From the NCBI GenBank assembly GCA_951230915.1, contig OX579636.1, positions 7,393,001 through 7,457,000 of the forward strand: DNA of 64,000 nucleotides, given 5' to 3'. The DNA comes from Antitrichia curtipendula. Taxonomy: Eukaryota; Streptophyta; Bryopsida; Hypnales; Leucodontaceae. A program made the translations under genes and the position numbers. The notes under the pieces are model-generated. The model saw nothing but the letters and a program-made list of their open reading frames with translations. It made no database searches and was not told the origin of the DNA. The number at the start of each line of letters is the position of its first letter. Within the stretch, counting starts at the first letter, position 1. Of this stretch, positions 48,335-59,857 are shown in pieces.

Positions 48335-48472
48335 ATGTCACGTAGGCAGCCCCGCTACACGGTTAGGCCACCTCAGCAACTTGCCACACAAATGAGGTGT
48401 CACCCATGAGGATTGAACCTTAGACCTCATAGTGGAGTTCCAAGGGATCAACCATTACACCATGTAAACCTA
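48335..48472 (-). mobile_element. tRNA-derived SINE
   Basis: On the minus strand a pol III promoter is visible. The A-box is TGGTGTAATGG (48462-48452) and the B-box is GGTTCAATCC (48419-48410), 32 nt apart, inside a tRNA-like head. The tail GTGGCCTAACCGTGTAGCGG is unrelated to tRNA, so this is a SINE rather than a tRNA gene. The 3' limit is approximate. Confidence 0.65.
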
Positions 48473-48542
48473 TAAATGTTGAAGTTATTAGCGAGATTGT
48501 ATTTAACTAGTCTTTTAATAATTTCTTGTTTGCTTTCTTAAA

Positions 48543-48893
48543 TCAGCAGAGTTTGAAGGTCATTTTGACATAGTAGAACAACTTTTTAAGAAAATCTTTG
48601 AACTCAGAAAAGTTGTAAAATTAAACTAAATTTCATTTCCAAAAATCCGTTTGAAATTTCAAGTCTGTAAGAAAAAATTATAGACCAAATTCAGAGAGGA
48701 TGTTTGAAAAAGTAAAAACAAAATGTCCTTTTCAATCCCTCTTTGAATTTTGTCCTTAACTTTTGATTGGAGTCTCGAAATCTCAAATGGATTTTTGAAA
48801 ATGAAAGTTAGCTTAATTTTACAACATTTTTTAGTTCAAAGATTTTGAAAAAGATAATTTACTATGTCAAACTGGCCTCCAAAGTCTGCTGAG
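48543..48893. mobile_element. 350-bp foldback element
   Basis: TCAGCAGAGTTTGAAGG..TTTGACATAGTA at left is mirrored by TACTATGTCAAACTGG..CTGCTGA at right. The interior is collinear with 29950-30429 (AGTTGTAAAATTAAACTAAATTTCA; CCGTTTGAAATTT). Confidence 0.75.
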
Positions 48894-49519
48894 TTTTAAT
48901 TGACACCAAATTGTGAATGAATTTAAAAAAATTCCGTTGTATAGTACCCTCCAAGAAGTCTTGCAACCACACTATAAAGTCTAATAAAAAATTTGTACAA
49001 CAAATTTCTCAAAATTGTAATTAAGTTTGGTAAACCAATTAAACCATTATGCTCAAGCGTATAGATATAGTCATAATACAAGGGTCAATTGGTAAAATAT
49101 AATTACAATTTAAAAATATCTGTTTAATAAAATTTGAGAAGGCAACACCTTGACATTGATTTCTTTCTAGTATAAAAATTTTCTTACGTAATGTGCATTT
49201 TTTCACAAAGTAAGATGGGCACATCTCAAGGCACATTGATGTTTCTAAAATGTTTCTACAATACAATTTGAAAAGTTCATTACCAATATTTTTCAATCAA
49301 TTATTATGTAACACAATGAAAAGCATACAAAATAACTTACCAAAAACGGGATTTTTTTTTTAAAATTGAAATTTTGTGTATTAATCAAGATTGCATAAAA
49401 TAATAAATTTAATAAATAATATTGATAGCTCATTCATAAAATGATAGTATATTCTTCATGCCACCCAAGAATCTATATAAGGAGTAAAAAAGGCAAATGG
49501 TATTATAAAGAATGAATCA

Positions 49520-50120
49520 TTAACCCCTAAAGCCCCGAGGGTGTTTTCTGTCAAAAACCACTCAAAACTACTACTTCTGTTGCATTCACTTAAAGAAACC
49601 AAAAATAAATAAAGTTTTGGAATTTAACCGTAGGATCTTGTACTTAACTTGTCTGAGATCATGTAATAAAAATTTCATCAAATTTGACTGTATCGATTGG
49701 AAGATATTACCATTCAAAGTTGGACAAAAAAATAATTCTTAAGAAGATGCTTAAATTGTCCAAAAAACTAAGATTGTCCATAACTTTCTCATCCCTAGTC
49801 CAAATAGAATGAATCAAATCTTCAGGTATAGATAAAAACATAATATTTTGGAGAAAAAATTCAGAAAAAATTATTTTGACTTTTTGTAATTTTTGGGGGG
49901 GCTGCTAGCCTTGGTCCCGACCAATCTCCATTTCTTGCTTACTGTGCCATAACTTTTTCATCCGGCATCTGATCGAATTAAAAAATTATATATCCACAAA
50001 GCTCTCACAAAGCTACACAACCTCAAAAAATCTTTAAAAATTCAATTTAAATTGAGACAATAGGAACCTACCCGGACCCAAATTGTCCCCCAAAGGGACA
50101 AGCGGTCCTTTAGGGGTTAA
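49520..50120 (+). mobile_element. TTAA-flanked non-autonomous element, copy C (601 bp)
   Basis: Begins TTAACCCCTAAAGCCCCGAG and ends TCCTTTAGGGGTTAA. Interior ACTCAAAACTACTACTT, AACCGTAGGATCTTGTACTT, CCAAATAGAATGAATCAAA and GTCCCCCAAAGGGAC are as in copy A, but shorter. Confidence 0.8.
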
Positions 50121-50304
50121 AAGGTAAGATTTAGGCAATTGCAATCTTCATATTTTAAGATTTCCACAAGATTTTTGAAATTACATTAGTAATTATATCA
50201 TTTGATGTATGGTCTTTTTCTAAATTCCAAATTGTTCCTCATCAAATCTTTAGCATCCAAATGCCTAAGGCTTTTTCTGAGTTTCTTGGAGTTTGTTCTA
50301 TATT

Positions 50305-50445
50305 GAACAAAAAGACAACATTTTGATAAATTTCATCAATATTTTATGAATAGAAATTTTACAAATTCAAATTAGACATATTAGAAATCAAATCGAAAAA
50401 AGAAAACACAACAATACCACTTATGGATTGAAAAATTAGGTTGTT
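50305..50445. repeat. Dispersed AT-rich repeat, copy 2
   Basis: Counterpart of 4318-4460 in the same orientation. Confidence 0.5.
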
Positions 50446-51559
50446 TGATAGGAAAAAATTAAAATAGAATTATGCAAATGGAATTAGATTCAAAAAGATT
50501 ATATATTCCCTAAAATTTTGTTGATTCGGTCATTACACTACTCAAATCAACAAAAATTAATTGTCATTCTGTTGTTTTTCACAGAAAATTCAAAAATAAG
50601 TGAAAATGGTCAATCTAGTACTCCAAACAACAAAAATCAATTGATATTTTTTGTTGTTTCGGTCATGGTTTTCTAGTAGTGTATAGACATGGATCTTTTG
50701 CACCTTCCATTTTTACACTGATGCAAATTTGCACAAAACATGACATTATTAAACAATGAATCAAGGTTGTCTTTGGGAGTCATTAAGACTTGTAATTAAT
50801 TTTAGATATACCAAATCACTATGCAACCAACTCTTGATTCCTTGCTTTCCTTCCAACTTTGTTAAAGATTTACAACCTAGCAAAATCAATCTATCTTACT
50901 TGAAAAATATGTAATGAATTTTAACCACTAGCAAAGGCAAAAGAAAACACACACCGAGAACAATCAGCCTAATTGAATATTATTATGAAAGTATTTGATC
51001 ATTATCTTCTAAGTGAATATCAATTTTTAAATATCTTGCATAGAAATTTCTATGAAATTTTGATTTTATATTCCATGGAATTTCATATCTAGCGTGCCAA
51101 TACCTAGGTTGTATAAAGTTTTGAATGACCCTTCCTCAAAAGATTTTTAAAAATTTGACCCATATAGACAATTCCTTATCTTTTTGAAACATCATACAAA
51201 AAGTTGTGAAAATTGCACATAAATAGCACATCTAAGGTAAAACACCCAAAACCATCTATATATCCATTCTTAACAAGTAGACTTCTATTGAAAGTGTCCC
51301 CAAAAATTGTTTCCATATTTAATTGCAATTAGTTGATTGCTGATTTTCTAGATTTTAGTATTATGACCAAGCTACGCAATGCTTTTAGTGGCCTAGGGAG
51401 CTTCCACTAGAGAGTAATTACATACTTTATCCAAAAATTCTAATTTTGTTCTTGAAAATTCATGACTTTCAATCGCTAATACTACAAAAATGTTTTTTCT
51501 AGAAAAAAGTTTGCTTCCAACTATGCTGAATTGTTTATTTCAACGGTTGTGGGTGTTTT

Positions 51560-51790
51560 CACCTTAAACAAGAATCTTAACCCATAAACAACATGGAGGC
51601 CGTTTTCTGGTCAATGAATGACAAAGAATCTCTTCATATAGGACAAAAGTGCAAGTGTTCATCCTCAAAAAAATTGTGTGAAAAGGGAAGATCTTCTACA
51701 ATAGTTTGTCTTTCAATGAGTGCTTTTCCATTTTTTTAAGCCAACAATTCACACAGGACCCAAACAAGATGATTTGCACGTGTCGTTTAA
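51560..51790 (+). repeat. Dispersed repeat, copy 2
   Basis: Direct counterpart of 39800-40030 (shared words given there). Confidence 0.65.
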
Positions 51791-52061
51791 GTATTAAGTT
51801 GCACTGACAAGTGAAGGTTCTGGTGAAGGTGTTACGGTGTTACCTAGAAAGCATTTAGGAGTTCGGTGCAATATTTAATATAGATCCTGGAGTTCAAATT
51901 GTCTATGGCTCATGCCGAGTGTGGTCAGAGTACCTGACAAGCTTCAAATGATTGGGCAATCAGCACCTCGTGACATTATTCCTTCACCCGAGACTCCACT
52001 TGAATTCCTAGCCAGACACCGATTTTACACTCATGACTCTGAACTCTAGAACACTGATAAA

Positions 52062-54383
52062 TTACACAGTATTTTCAGTGAATAGCAAGCCGGATGCTGG
52101 GTCGAGCTGCGTCACCAACTTCCAAGGTCCAGCACGGGATGGAGTCTGAGATGCTTGATGGAAAACGTCGCGCTCGGCCAGAGTATGAGCACAATATGAG
52201 ACACCGTACAGTAACACTTCAGGCCTTAAGGACATAACTGACCATGCTACAGCTTCACCTGCAACACAAAAGAAAAGATTTACTGGATAAAACGATGCAA
52301 AAATCTTTAGGTACAACTGGCAACTGGCAACTGGTATCCACGCGTTTAATACTACTGGAAACTCCTCACAGTGGATCTCATAGAAGCGTAAGCTGCGAGA
52401 TCAAATTATATCACCTTTGCAAACGTGTTCAGGATTTATGGCATGTACAACTCTCTGTTGCATGCTCAGCAATGACAATTTTAAAATGCCAAGTTGAGGA
52501 TGTAAAAAACACTAGGGATCTGACCCCGTCTCCTATACTGACCTCTGTTACCAACAGCAACTCGCCTTTTCAACACTCAAAATTTAAACTAATTAGCAAG
52601 AGGTGTAAGCATGAATGTCTATGGCTACAGTTCTTTGAATGGGAGATGAGTTTGTCTACAGTCACTAACAGTGGTGGTCTGCAACATCGTACTTGAAATT
52701 GCATAAGAAATTCATAAATAGTGATTAAAAAATTCGATCTGAACAGAATGGCTCAAGTACCCAAAGTGATCTCTCCACAGCTCTGTACATCTCCAAAAAG
52801 CACATTCTTACATATGTTAAAATACTTTAAAAAGTGATGCAAATAGTATCCTCTAGCTTGCAGTAAATCGGATTGAGACAAAGAGCTTACCATGAGAGAT
52901 GCAGAATACGTTTTCCTCGGGAAACTGGTCAGCAACGGCAGTGAAAGTGTTGGCGAAGCGTTCATGGCCAGCGTTGGTATCCTCTTCCCAATCAGGTAAC
53001 TGCAACAGGGACATCAACGAGTTAGGAAATATAAACGGACAGGAGATATCGTCAGAGACTGTGCATACTAGCCTCCACAACATGAGCATGCTGATGACTG
53101 TAAGCAAGATGATTAGTGGTGATGTAAACAATACATTCGATTGGAATTTTTATCATAATCTCTGGTCCAGCAGCAAACTCCCTGGTAATCTTTCTAAATC
53201 CAACAGTAGAAGCTCATTTCGGCTTGTTGAAAGAAGTAAATTACCCACCTTGGGGAGTATCGATTGTACTGAGGTGTCCACAACACCACTTGGAAGAACA
53301 GAGTAGAGCTTTTCAAAAGGTAAATGCCAAGGCTCGGTACTCTCGGGCCGAGGGGGGTTTCGAATTGCTACTTTATTCATGAGCTCAGCCAGTCCATACT
53401 CAATAGAAACCTGCTCTCCAAAACAGAAAAATAAATCTTCATGTGTTACAAAGCATATCAACGACAATTGGTGACCACAGGACACATCTGGTGAGCATAT
53501 TTCCATAATTGGGCTCCCCAAATGACTAACTAAACTTCGACACTAACCTCTTGACAAAATCCACAAGATAGAGCATACTAAAACCGATAAAGACCTGCTA
53601 TCATCTCCTATACTGACCAATGTATACAAACAGAAACTCATTCATTCATACAATTGGTTAGAAAGTGGTGGAAGCATAAGTTGACTTAATGTCTACAGTC
53701 ACTGACCTTTACTAAAAACACGATCGTCTACTATCCCTCCTACTTTGAGTACTTGCATGAATTCGTGATACCTTGCGGCACAAAAAAATGGTTTGCAAGA
53801 GAGTTTGGCTGTTGTAGTAACCAAAGTGATCTCTATATAGTTAAATCCCAATAAAAGCACTCTCCAACAATATTAATTAAAACTCTGGGAAATCATATCC
53901 TACCCACAACAGCGATAAAACCTTCACGGGTAGAATGTAGAATCAGGAAAACCCTCTGCAATATACTCAAACCCCCCTAGATGTCTCCGATTCAAGATGT
54001 CTCTAATAGAAACATCTTGCAGCGGAGGTTCCCAATTCGACATCTATCCCTAAAACCTTCACTACTAGTGTAACCCTAATTCTCCAAGAAGCACACATGC
54101 AAAGCAATTCTCTCACCTTGAGCTTGGAAATGTCAGCCCCTTCCGGATACAAGCCCTTGATAAACCCCGCAGTAGTCTGCACACACCGCAAGAAGGGCGA
54201 AACCAGAATGCGCGTAATGAAAACCCCCTCACTCCGGAACCTCTTCCCGACCTCCATGGCTTGCTCCCACCCGCGTTCCGTGAGGGGAGGATCCCACATT
54301 CGAGAATCCACCCAAGTGGGATTGGCATCGTCCCACCGCTCCCCATGACGCATCACAAACAGCTTCTGCACATGAGATCCCAT
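52062..54383 (-). CDS. Histidine-phosphatase superfamily protein (phosphoglycerate mutase family)
   Basis: Minus-strand exons 54383-54117, 53410-53249, 52999-52891, 52258-52062 (stop TAA) join in frame to 244 residues. The N-terminal catalytic motif RHGER follows KLFVM. Next come RMWDPPLTERGWEQA, SPFLRCVQTT (second phosphate-pocket Arg), YGLAELMN, and CISHGEAVAW with the second catalytic His. This is the plant family annotated 'phosphoglycerate mutase family protein' (UBASH3/Sts-like phosphatases), with the same MGSHVQKLFVMRHG start as Arabidopsis relatives. Despite the name, these lack evidence for glycolytic mutase activity; a phosphatase role is more likely, substrate unknown. ATG 54383 is chosen because upstream codons in the frame are not ATG. 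The leader contains a minisatellite, and introns 1 and 3 share a duplicated segment. Confidence 0.92.
52535..53890. repeat. Duplicated segment in introns 3 and 1 of the histidine-phosphatase gene
   Basis: 52535-52840 and about 53605-53890 share TCTCCTATACTGACC, GTCTACAGTCACT, GGTGTAAGCATGA / GGTGGAAGCATAA, AAATTGCATAAGAAATTC-like text, and ACC(C)AAAGTGATCTCT followed by AAAAGCAC. Offset is about 1.07 kb, direct orientation. Confidence 0.6.
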
Positions 54384-54427
54384 GCTTGACCCCGCAACAA
54401 AACCCTGAGATCGAATTACCACACAAC

Positions 54428-54546
54428 AAGACAACAAACCCGAAGAATTAACACACAAACAAGGCAACAAACCCGGAGAATTACCCAACAACAAGGCAAC
54501 AAACCCGGAGAATCAACACACAACAAAGCAAACAAACCTTGAGAAT
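54428..54546 (-). repeat. 32-bp minisatellite in the 5' leader
   Basis: Units at 54428, 54461, 54493 and (partial) 54525 read AAGGCAACAAACCCGGAGAA plus a 12-bp tail, with few differences. It ends 45 bp before the start codon of the histidine-phosphatase gene. Confidence 0.85.
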
Positions 54547-55321
54547 CTGGGTACGACCACTCTCACTCTGTCTCACAATCTGACACTTCACCACTTCAGA
54601 GATTTGAAGCACAGTCCTATGCCCAAATCAAGCGCGCTTCAGGGTATATTCCTTTCCGTAGATGCTGTTCAACAAAACAACAAGTGTACGCTCCCCCCAG
54701 TCGTGAATTGTAAGAGTATCATGTGTGAGAATATTCTAGTCAAGTGCGGGCATTTGGATAGTCCGTCAAACGTGACAAGAATTGTACTCTGATCCCCCAA
54801 GGGCAAAGAAAACTGACGTTTCCCAGTGCGTGTCATGCATGATTTTCTCCCTCCAGTTTCTGCAACCAAGCCCACCCCTTAGACTAAGCAGCGAAATAAT
54901 TACAGAAACTGCACTGTGTTTAAGTTAAACTAATCTGACGGACGGACGATTGAGTGAGTGATTGCTGCAGCTTTGTAAGCACGGAGTTAGTGAGGGGACC
55001 AGGAGCAGAAGATTTCGTGTTGGAGCCAGAACCGACCTTAATTAGAATCCTGTGACAATTAGTGTTGCAGGTGGAGACACTTGGCGAGGTTTATTGGAGT
55101 TTCAGAAGTGAAAAAACTGAACTTACTAAGTTTAGATGCTCCGTCAGTCTGTCCTGTCCCGTCCGTCCGTCCGGCAGTTCGTTCACCCGTCCGTCCTTGC
55201 TGCAGGGTAGGAGCCTGCTTCCATGGGCACTGGACTGGAGGGTACAGCACCAATAAAAACGGGCGTCTTGTGGTGGGTGGGAAGGGAGCTTTTGGTCAGT
55301 GGTTTTGGAGGTATAAGGTGT

Positions 55322-55435
55322 TCTTTTGTTTTTTTTGTTTTTTTTGTTTTTTTTGTTTTTTTTGGGTTTAGGGTGTTTTTTTTTTGTATTTTTTGTATTT
55401 TTTGTATTTTTATATTTTTTTTTGGGGGGGGGGAC
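55322..55435. repeat. T8G and T5-6GTA microsatellite plus poly-G
   Basis: Four TTTTTTTTG-type units (55323-55364), then three TGTATTTTT units (55383-55410), then T9G11 to about 55432. Open frames here (Phe/Val or Lys/Asn runs) are artefacts. Confidence 0.9.
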
Positions 55436-57529
55436 GTGTGAGAACATCTCCAGTGCGGAGATGGGAATAGGCACAATATTCAGGAGAATTTTGAAAAAAA
55501 TTGATCCAATGCAAAACTGGCAATCCAAACCTCAAATGGACTTTTTGGCATTATAAAAAAGAGAGAAAAAGATTCTACATTAAAAAACATTTTTAATGCA
55601 AAAAGGGGAGTTCCAATCAATTGGCACACATAACAATGCTCAAAATTTTAGGTTGAAATTATAGTTTATTAAAAACCACTTGTTCGCACGTGGTTTGTTG
55701 TAGTAGAACTAAGTGCATCCCCCGAGAAAAAACCAACCTCATTAAAGCCTTTTGTACCGGAAATTTGAATCTTTTTTATACTTCATTTTATCAATTTCAT
55801 TCAAGAAAAGGTTAGAAATTTGTCAAATCTTTCTTATGGTAGTAAACTGTCAAATATGAACAAAAAATATAGTTAAAAAATAGAATACGATGGTATTTAT
55901 CTCTCAAACCATCTTCATATAAGCAACTTTGTTGGAGGATACAAAATTTATGTTGTTTAGAATGGCAAGTGCATGTTTTCCGGGCAAGAAATGGACGTCA
56001 AGTAGTATATCAAACACACATCTATGTTCTTCCAAGGACAGCTTTTTTTATCTTTACACTTGGCAATATCTATCCATTTGCCAAGGCTAACAACTTGTGC
56101 ATCTATTCTTTTGCGTCGATTTCTATCGTAATAGCACATTTCTTGTGAGATGTAGTGCAACTATAGTAAAAAAGAGACGCAATGCATGAGGGAAGCAATG
56201 AGGCAAAAGGTATCATTCAATGTTGTTGTAGATGTGCCATATTGTAGAATATTTTTTTTTGGCACTCCACTCAATCAAACCGTCGTGGCAATTCTATAAA
56301 TTTTGTCCCCTCTTACCCCAGGGCTCTTTATAGTGCCAATTCATCAACATTAAAAGATGCTCTAAAAGCATCTTTACATGTTTGGTGAAAGTTCATCTTA
56401 TCAAAACAAAGGGAGGTGATATTTTTTAAAAGAGGGGGTAGAACATCTTCAATGGTTATTGGAAAAGGCATTAAATTGCAAATGTATAGAGCCAAATCTT
56501 CATGGCGCTTGACATATTCAATACTCTCGCACTACTTGTTTTAATAGTTATAAGTGCTTGAAATATTGTCTTTCACACAAAATATTTTTTGATTTTTTAG
56601 TAGACTAAAAACTCCTATAGAAGCAATTTGGGAAGCTTGTAATCTATCAATGATTATTATTTGTCCTACCATATGGATCATCTTATTTTTATTGGTAACT
56701 TGAGCTAATCAATATTGTACAACCATTAGATTGTGACACTCTATGGGGATAGATGTTCTAAAAATACCAAGACTCTCGAGTAATGTAGTAATTGTCAACA
56801 ACTATTAAAAATGCTTTTACTCAATTTACCTTCAACTGCAACTCAATATATTAATTTCTACCCAATTGCAAAAGTTTAAGAAATCTCTATCATTGATAAT
56901 CCAATGACCTATTTGTAAAAGAAAACGTAGTATTGTCAAAGTTGCTAAGAGCCCAACTAATATGCATTTTTCATTGTATCAAGTTTGGCAAGTCCTAGCA
57001 TTTATTTTGCATTTTCTTAGTTCTTTGACATTTGAACGGTATAGATTTACAAAACATTTCTTTCCATGCATTTTATACTTTGAAACGTATGGTTCACCAC
57101 AAACATGAACATTTCTAGTCCAAAAATGACACTTCGACAATATCTTGAACAAATAAGCAAAATTGTCATTCTTTAAAAGTTATTTTGACTATAAATTATC
57201 AATTTCAACTAAAAGAAAAAATAGTATTGCAAAAATTACAAATGTACTATCAAAAATTATTTTTTGTAATGAAATTTTAATTTTTAGTTAAAAAGTTTAT
57301 TAAAAAAATACTGGTTATTCTAGTAGTATATTTGTCGACATGAATGTGATTTAAAATATTGTATTTTGTAACTTTTATTTAAAAGACGTAATTCAGTTAT
57401 TCTTCCTAATTGCATTACAGTATATTATTATATAATATATATATTCAAAATTTTGGAAATTTGGACTAGCTTTGAAACTATAATCAGTTCACTTGATTCT
57501 TAAATCCTTGACTATGAAGTACTCAAAAT

Positions 57530-59535
57530 ATCCACGTTATAAAGATGTATTATAAAATAAAATTTAGAATAATAGTTTAATGATGACTCCTAAACAATAG
57601 TTGTAAAATATGGTCCATATTTCATATCCATGTGGTTCAATCAATTAGTGCACAAACCAATATTTTTTTAATTAATTTGAAGCCTAAAATTAAAAATTGC
57701 TTTTGAAATAAATTATATATTGAATATTTGTGATCCTCACTAGAATTTTTTTCTTTAAATTCAAAATTTTTAATTTTAGTCATAGTGATTTTTAAAATTT
57801 TTTATTTTGTTGTTTTTTCAAGTCGTTTTTGAAGAGTCAATTTTAAACTAAAAAAATATTTTTTGAGGTCAAACCTACTAATATCCTTTGAATTATAGAA
57901 TATTGCAAAAACTAAATTTTCAAAACATCTATCATGCAAATGTTAAAGAACTAACATAAGAGTCTTAAGAAAAAAATGATAGATGAAAAAAATGCAATTT
58001 CGTGTATTTGTGATGTGTTTACATTCATCCATTGTTTAGAATTTGAATGTCTAGTCCTAGAGGAGTTAAGGACAAGGCTAATCCCTAGACTAGTTCAAAA
58101 TTATGGATGCATTATAACATTTAATATAGAAGAATAATCTAATAATAGCTTTCAAACAAAAGTCATAAAGTATAATCTACATACCATATTAGTATGGTTA
58201 AGTCTACTACTAGACTAATTAATATTTTTCAATAATTTTGAAAATTGAAAATTCCTTATAAAATTAATTGTAGATTGAACATTTGTAATTTTTAACCCCT
58301 AAAGTCCCGTTGTCCCCTTGAGAAACAAAATGGATTTCGGTCAGGCTTCTACTTTCTCAATATTTTTTTGTGATTTTTTGAATTTTTTTTTTGAAGATAT
58401 AGAATCACATTAGCTTTCTAAAAGTGTAATTTTTATTTCAATCACTGCCCAGGAGAAAAAATTATGGCACAAAAAAACCAAATTTTAGTTCGGCGGGCAG
58501 AAAAAAATCCTCAAAAAAACTTTAAATTTTAAATTTTTAAAATTTGTTTCGTATAGATTTTATTTTTATGTACATGGAAAGCTTTGATTCATTCCATTTG
58601 GATTTGTAATGCAAAAGTGTGGTCAATCTTATTTTTTGGGCAATTAGAGCATCTTTTTGAAGAAATAACTTGTAGGATTCATTTGTGAACTCAATTTTAA
58701 CAATTAAAAAAAAAAAATTTACAAGGTCAAGATGTTTTGCTAGAACAATCTCACCGTTGAGATTAGTATATTTCAATTCTACCTTAGAGCTATTAATGGT
58801 TTAATTATTCTTCAATCTTGAATCTACTTCTACTTAACAATTTTTTAATGAGTGAAAACTAGGTCTTTCTTTATAAAAAAAAAATTCTAGATTCTCAACT
58901 CAATTCTTCAACATACAAAATTAGAAATTCAAAATCATTAGAGCAAAAAATTTAAGTTAAAAAGGTTCAAAGCCAAAAAATGTAGTTGAACAAGGTACAA
59001 AAAAACTAGATTCCTTCACTTTAAATGCAAATATCTTGCAATCTACACGGTCAAAATTTCTGAAATTTCTTCCATACATTCTTACACTAGTCTAGTACAA
59101 GATCCTACGGTTAAATATGAAGAAAAGAAAACATTAAATTTTTTTTGCTCTTTGCTCTAGAAATGGCAGTTTTGAGTGTTTTTTGATGGGAAAATGGTCT
59201 TGGGACTTTAGGGGTTAAATGAAATTTTATTTTTTTAAGTTCATAAGCTCAAGCTCTAATTATGGTGACTTTTCAAAGACTATCATTTTATTTATTTACC
59301 CAAATCGTATTTAAAGGATAATTTTTTGAGCTGAATTTTTTTCTTTTTGAGGTCAAACATATTTGTGTCTCTTGATCTTCAGAATTTATTTGCAAAGAAA
59401 AGTTTTGAAAATTGAATACCACACAAATATTAGAAAACTAACACAAAATCTACAAACATTTAGATTGATGTGAAAACCAAAATCACGTGTGCTTGAAATA
59501 TGTTTGCATTTATTTGTTGTTCATATTTTGATGAT
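57530..59535. repeat. Diverged tandem duplication interrupted by TTAA copy D
   Basis: 57530-58125 and 58126-58291 plus 59219-59535 share, in order, AATAATAG.TT, AAAATT.CTT...AAATTAAT(T), ATTGAA.ATTTGT, TTTTTGAGGTCAAAC, AAATTTTCAAAA / AGTTTTGAAAATTGAA, AACTAACA, and TGTTTACATT / TGTTTGCATT.CATTTG/CTTGTT. The 58292-59218 element splits the second copy. Confidence 0.55.
58292..59218 (-). mobile_element. TTAA-flanked non-autonomous element, copy D (927 bp, reversed)
   Basis: Begins TTAACCCCTAAAGTCCCGTT and ends GGGACTTTAGGGGTTAA. It is the reverse of copies A and C: the TTTGTGATTTTTTGAATTTTT and CATTCCATTTGGATTTG words lie near its left side, and AGATCCTACGGTTAAAT and GGCAGTTTTGAGTGTTTTTT near its right. 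Confidence 0.8.
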
Positions 59536-59644
59536 ATGTGGAGTATTTTAATCATTTGTTAAATAATAATACCAAATAAAAATTCAAATCAATATTATAG
59601 TTCAATATAAGTGAACAAAGAAGCTGCTACTTTTTTATAAAAAC

Positions 59645-59689
59645 ATTTGTCAAACCTTCTTTTTCCACAAAACAAGGTTTGACAAATGC
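59645..59689. repeat. Small inverted repeat
   Basis: CATTTGTCAAACCTT and its exact complement AAGGTTTGACAAATG, 15 bp each, with a 15-bp loop. Confidence 0.7.
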
Positions 59690-59816
59690 TCAAAGTGTAA
59701 TTATTCTTCAAGATTTTAATCACTAGTTAAAATAAATTATTTTAAAAAATGACTAAGCATTTCAATTTTATAAATACTTTAAGTTATATATATATACTTT
59801 TTTTTAAATTAAATTA

Positions 59817-59857
59817 AATTTTTAATTTTTAATTTTTAATTTTTAATTTTTAATTTT
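59817..59857. repeat. TTTTTAA microsatellite
   Basis: Five to six consecutive AATTTTT units. Confidence 0.9.

Larger units (their letters stand above)
48097..50681. mobile_element. 2.6-kb CACTA-like relic with nested insertions
   Basis: Left TATTACTAGTAGAAAAATTT then GACCAAAACAACC; the right end in reverse is CACTACTAGAAAACCATGAC then CGAAACAACAAA. Both ends continue into TTGTTGTTT-type words. Inside lie a SINE, a foldback element and TTAA copy C. No matching 3-bp duplication, so the left end may be eroded. Confidence 0.5.
47575..52061. other. Intergenic repeat-rich stretch
   Basis: No gene. Mostly occupied by a 2.6-kb CACTA-like relic carrying nested SINE, foldback and TTAA elements (listed separately). 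50700-51550 is plain AT-rich DNA. Confidence 0.6.

Noticed and set aside
48335..48472. Functional tRNA gene
   Set aside because: A- and B-boxes are present but I cannot draw acceptor-stem pairing, and the sequence continues into a non-tRNA tail.
52244..52696. 150-codon plus-strand open frame
   Set aside because: Runs across the acceptor of the histidine-phosphatase last exon and into its intron 3; no motif, and the intron block is a duplicated non-coding segment.
55091..55528. 145-codon minus frame with Lys/Asn runs
   Set aside because: Product of the T8G microsatellite; no real coding signal.
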